Part shown: positions 6,279 through 8,613 of the stretch, in pieces | Layout of the letters: the number at the start of each line of letters is the position of its first letter | Numbering within the stretch: the stretch's first letter is position 1 | Assembly: GCA_023301405.1 (NCBI GenBank) | Contig: JALZUX010000646.1 | Span: forward strand, 1-8,613 | DNA: 8,613 nucleotides | Source of the DNA: Granulosicoccaceae bacterium | GTDB taxonomy: Bacteria; Pseudomonadota; Gammaproteobacteria; Granulosicoccales; Granulosicoccaceae | Direction: 5' to 3' | Translations under genes and position numbers: made by a program | The notes under the pieces: generated by a model | Seen by the model: only the letters and a program-made list of their open reading frames with translations | Told to the model about the DNA's origin: nothing | The model's database searches: none

Positions 6279-7373
6279 ATGCAGAACGTCAACTACGATG
6301 ATGTCACTTATCGTTTGCGATCAAATTTCGCAGAAAGCCACACACGCTATTGGCATCGACTGCAATCACCAGGTACTTGGTTCAATTCAGCTGAACGCAT
6401 TGCTATTGCGCAGGCCAGTCGCGAAGCACAAGATTGCACACTTTGCCAACAGAGCAAAGCAGCATTATCGCCACGCTCATTGACTGGCAAACACCTCAAT
6501 ACCACCACACTACCACCGCTTGTTGTCAGCACCATTCACGCTATCGTCACCGATGCCTCAAGGCTGACCCAATCGTGGTATGAAAATCAGCTACAGGCAG
6601 GTTTAAGCGAGGGGCAATACATTGAGATCGTTGGAACGGTGGTATCGATGGTCAGTATCGACAGCTTTGCAGACGCGCTAGGCATTGCGCTCAGGCCACT
6701 TCCTGCCCCCGAAGAAGGTCAGCCTAGTCACTATCACCCCGCCACAGCCACCATCACGGAAAACGCCTGGGTGCCAATGGTTGATATAGACAACGAAGGA
6801 ACACCAGAGGCAGACCTGTGGGTATCTGGCAAGACCGGCAACGTGGTGCGAGCCATGAGCCTTGTGCCCGATGAAGTCAGAACGCTGAAAGATTTATCAG
6901 ACGTGCACTACCTTGAAATGCCCAAGGTTAAGCAACCCGGGGTCGATGCGGGACGAGCCTTAAATCGCTCACAAATGGAGCTAGTCGCCGGACGTGTCTC
7001 TGCCCTTAATGCGTGTTACTACTGAACCACTGCACATGCCAGTATGCTCCGTGAGAGCAGCCAGACCCATGAGCAGTCGATCAACCTTAACGCCATTATG
7101 CAAGGCGGCGATGCCGGTGGCATTGAACACGCAACAACGCTTACCGCTTTTGCAGAAGCAATTGTGCAACGCCAACCTGGCGTTATCGAAAAGGCACGTA
7201 ATGATCTTATTCGTGTTGCAGGCGATGAAGTGATGATCGACACGGCAGGGGTGGCATCAAACTTTGAACGAATGGTTCGTATTGCAGATTCAACCGGTAT
7301 TATTGTTGGACCATTGGATGCTGCTACCGAAGCGTTACAGCAAACGCTCGGCATAGATCAATTTGACTACTGA
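6279..7373 (+). CDS. AhpD-like (carboxymuconolactone decarboxylase fold) selenoprotein, UGA-Sec at 7023-7025
   Basis: Read through the in-frame TGA at 7023-7025 this is a 364-residue protein with selenocysteine at position 249. The motif is Cys246-Tyr-Tyr-Sec249-Thr-Thr-Ala-His253, which matches the CxxCxxxH active site of alkylhydroperoxidase AhpD with the second Cys replaced by Sec. Glu234 lies 12 residues before Cys246, as the relay Glu118 does before Cys130 in mycobacterial AhpD. Homology to the fold continues after the TGA: LTAFAEAIV, then ARNDLIRVAGDE, then ANFERMVRIADSTGI-like sequence. The N-terminal half looks like a second, degenerate copy of the fold, with Cys53-Thr-Leu-Cys56 and a QAGLSEGQYIEIV segment near 111-123. 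The likely role is a cytoplasmic thiol/selenol peroxidase or related oxidoreductase; the partner reductant is unknown. If UGA is not decoded, only 248 residues lacking the catalytic site would be made. An ATG at 7044 is internal and not a separate gene. It closely resembles proteins annotated as alkylhydroperoxidase-related (seleno)protein. Confidence 0.88.
7045..7059 (+). promoter_or_regulatory. Candidate bacterial SECIS stem-loop
   Basis: TGCTC at 7045-7049 pairs with GAGCA at 7055-7059 around the loop CGTGA (7050-7054). The loop has a G at its second position followed by U, and starts 24 bases after the TGA. Bacterial SECIS elements are known to be small hairpins inside the coding region just after UGA with a G in the first two loop bases, so position and form agree. 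An outer ACTGC/GCAGT pair (7029-7033 with 7073-7077) could extend it. Folding was done by eye. Confidence 0.6.
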
Positions 7374-7396
7374 AATGACCACGCCGGCGATACTAA

Positions 7397-7426
7397 AGGC
7401 TAGCCTGTTTTATACCAGGCTGGCTT
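7397..7426. terminator. Hairpin between convergent genes, probable bidirectional terminator
   Basis: AGGCTAGCCTG (7397-7407) pairs with CAGGCTGGCTT (7416-7426) to form an 11-bp stem with two G-U wobbles and the loop TTTTATAC. It lies 23 bases after the stop of the selenoprotein gene and faces the end of cmoA. The U-tract is short on both strands (TTTAG on the minus side), so termination is likely but may be weak. Confidence 0.55.
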
Positions 7427-7500
7427 AAAGCACTGTGGAATGAGTTCAGCACTTTGCACCGGGAATCGTCATTTGTAACCTTGAGATAAGGCAACCCGAG

Positions 7501-8241
7501 TTACGCGTTTTTCACACATAAAAAGCCAGCAAAGTTGTACCACTGGAAAAATGTCTCAACAATTTGAAATCCGTTGCGCCGGAATAGCTCAAAGTTTTCA
7601 TCGAACCGGTACGGGATCAACACATTTTCAAGGGACTCACGCTTTTTATTGATCTCTTCTTCGGAATAACCATTGCGACGCTTATAATCATAATAGAAGT
7701 CAATAAAAAAACGGTTCATGCTGGTGTCATTAGTCAGTACCTTTTCAGTAATAATCAGCACCCCGCCATCAGCCATGGTTTCATAAATTTTCTTGATTAA
7801 ACGGTCACGTTGTAACGGACGGATAAACTGCAGCGTCCAGCAGATAGTGACAACACTGGCATTTTTAATATCTACGTCATCAAGTGATGCATTGAGATCT
7901 GCCATGCATAACTCTATGCGACCCGACTCTCCCGCATGGTTAATATTGGCAAGCGCTTTATCGATCATAGGTTGGGAGTTGTCATAACCGATAAACTGCT
8001 CAACATCTTTCAGCTCATTGGCGATATGCAGCAATGTGGTTCCAAGTGAGCAGCCTAGATCTACCACCGGTGTGCCCGGTATCCAGAATCGTTTGGCAAT
8101 ATCAGTAATAAGTTTTTGTTGCTCGGCGTAGAACGGCACACTTCTATTGAGCATGTCGTCAAATACCGCAGCTACTTTGTCATCAAAAACGAAATCGCTG
8201 GCGCGTTCGTCTTCAGAGTTAAAGATCTGATCCCGACTCAC
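7501..8241 (-). CDS. cmoA: Carboxy-S-adenosyl-L-methionine synthase CmoA
   Basis: A 246-residue class I methyltransferase-fold protein, almost the same length as E. coli CmoA (247). CmoA converts SAM and prephenate to carboxy-SAM, which CmoB then uses to make 5-carboxymethoxyuridine at tRNA position 34. Supporting features are the opening FVFDDKVAAVFDDML-like segment with NRSVPFY (32-38), the SAM-binding loop DLGCSLG (61-67), the acidic turn YDNS (86-89), WTLQFIRP (135-142), and the C-terminal YKRRNGYSEEEI segment (186-197) followed by KKRESLENV (199-207). Arg201 appears to match the carboxylate-binding Arg of the family. The start is a GTG at 8241, supported by GGAG (8249-8252) seven bases upstream and an in-frame stop further upstream. 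cmoB is often next to cmoA, but it is not within the window on either side. Paralogous SAM methyltransferases are the alternative, but the match is good across the full length. Confidence 0.88.
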   Translation of the reverse strand: MSRDQIFNSEDERASDFVFDDKVAAVFDDMLNRSVPFYAEQQKLITDIAKRFWIPGTPVVDLGCSLGTTLLHIANELKDVEQFIGYDNSQPMIDKALANINHAGESGRIELCMADLNASLDDVDIKNASVVTICWTLQFIRPLQRDRLIKKIYETMADGGVLIITEKVLTNDTSMNRFFIDFYYDYKRRNGYSEEEINKKRESLENVLIPYRFDENFELFRRNGFQIVETFFQWYNFAGFLCVKNA

Positions 8242-8248
8242 TAATGGT

Positions 8249-8255
8249 CTCCACC
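8249..8255 (-). promoter_or_regulatory. cmoA: Ribosome binding site deciding the GTG start of cmoA
   Basis: GGTGGAG on the minus strand has its GGAG core seven bases before GTG 8241. No in-frame ATG is available upstream before a stop, so the GTG is well supported. Confidence 0.65.
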
Positions 8256-8424
8256 GTCAAATAGGGCACGCCCTGCGATACTTTTTATTACTGTATTCAT
8301 GACACCCACAACTCTGCCCAAGCCATAAGATATTTTATTGGTAAGCACAGTATAAAACCTATTTTACGTCAATTGATCAGGGACAAAAAATACGCCACCT
8401 GGCATTCATTATTATACTGATTAA

Positions 8425-8469
8425 ACTGTAGGAGCACGGCCACATTACCCCATTGGCCAATGCTACAGT
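8425..8469. repeat. REP-like bulged hairpin (CTGTAGGAGC head)
   Basis: ACTGTAG (8425-8431) pairs perfectly with CTACAGT (8463-8469), with an inner GGCCA/TGGCC pair (8438-8442, 8454-8458). The left side begins CTGTAGGAGC, which resembles the GTAG/GGAG head of REP elements known from pseudomonads and other Gammaproteobacteria. A related GGCC-n-GCTACAG block recurs at 8523-8533, and a perfect palindrome TTTTGGCCAAAA lies at 8474-8485. Only one full copy is in the window, so the repeat status is inferred. Confidence 0.4.
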
Positions 8470-8492
8470 AACATTTTGGCCAAAAACCGACC

Positions 8493-8577
8493 GCCACCTA
8501 AATTACGGCAATGAATCCGGCTGGCCGCTACAGGAACAATTCAACGCTTTCATTTTCGCCAAGACCAGGTAGGTGGC
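8493..8577. repeat. 8-bp inverted repeat with extra GCCACCT copy
   Basis: GCCACCTA at 8493-8500 is the reverse complement of TAGGTGGC at 8570-8577, and a third GCCACCT lies at 8393-8399. The arms span 85 bp of apparently non-coding DNA near the window edge. No function is recognised. Confidence 0.35.
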
Positions 8578-8613
8578 TGTCCGGGAATCAGGGTCGTTGC
8601 GAGGGTGTGAGAT

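Larger units (their letters stand above)
8242..8613. other. Non-coding right end upstream of cmoA
   Basis: No convincing gene occupies these 372 bp. On the minus strand TTGACG (8367-8372) and TATACT (8349-8354) lie upstream of cmoA but are only 12 bases apart, so they do not make one standard promoter. A compact AGGGC-AC-GCCCT hairpin is at about 8263-8274. The ATG at 8511 opens a frame running off the window edge without a ribosome binding site or recognisable protein. The rest is repeats, described separately. Confidence 0.45.

Noticed and set aside
7044..7373. A separate 109-aa CDS starting at ATG 7044
   Set aside because: It is in phase with the upstream frame, starts inside the conserved AhpD motif, and has no ribosome binding site. 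It is the C-terminal part of the selenoprotein.
8511..8613. A partial CDS running off the right edge
   Set aside because: Only 34 codons, with no ribosome binding site and no recognisable protein features. It overlaps the repeat-rich segment.

Overview
The window looks like chromosomal DNA of a free-living, probably marine, gammaproteobacterium of moderate GC content. The best taxonomic clue is a CmoA-type carboxy-SAM synthase (wobble-uridine tRNA modification), a family found mainly in Gammaproteobacteria. No phage, plasmid, CRISPR, rRNA or tRNA features were seen. The organism must also decode UGA as selenocysteine if the central reading below is right.

Layout, left to right. Positions 1-378 hold the decayed 3' end of a flavin amine oxidase, overlapped by an unrecognised 52-codon ORF (341-499). 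Directly behind it is a YbfB/YjiJ-family MFS transporter (503-1735, +). A 261-bp gap follows, then an exported HtrA/DegP-like serine protease with one PDZ domain (1997-3046, -). The 472-bp divergent region 3047-3518 is rich in inverted repeats and A-tracts and leads into a YbjJ-like MFS transporter (3519-4661, +). That gene converges on a TetA-like MFS transporter (4811-6028, -). A second divergent region (6029-6278) carries a perfect 10-bp inverted repeat and leads into the most interesting gene (6279-7373, +). A hairpin separates this from the convergent cmoA (7501-8241, -). The last 372 bp are non-coding as far as I can tell, but contain a REP-like bulged hairpin and repeated short motifs.

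The key result is that 6279-7373 is one gene and not two ORFs. The in-frame TGA at 7023-7025 falls exactly where the second redox cysteine of an AhpD-type CxxC motif is expected (Cys-Tyr-Tyr-Sec, then His four residues after Sec). Homology to the AhpD/carboxymuconolactone-decarboxylase fold continues in the same frame on both sides. A small stem-loop just downstream of the TGA has the shape of a bacterial SECIS element. A conventional gene caller would split this into a 248-aa protein lacking its active site and a 109-aa orphan.

The genes do not form one pathway. Three MFS exporters of three different subfamilies, a periplasmic protease, an oxidoreductase remnant and a thiol/selenol peroxidase-like protein suggest a loosely stress- and efflux-related accessory neighbourhood, but each is separately transcribed and no local regulator gene is present.
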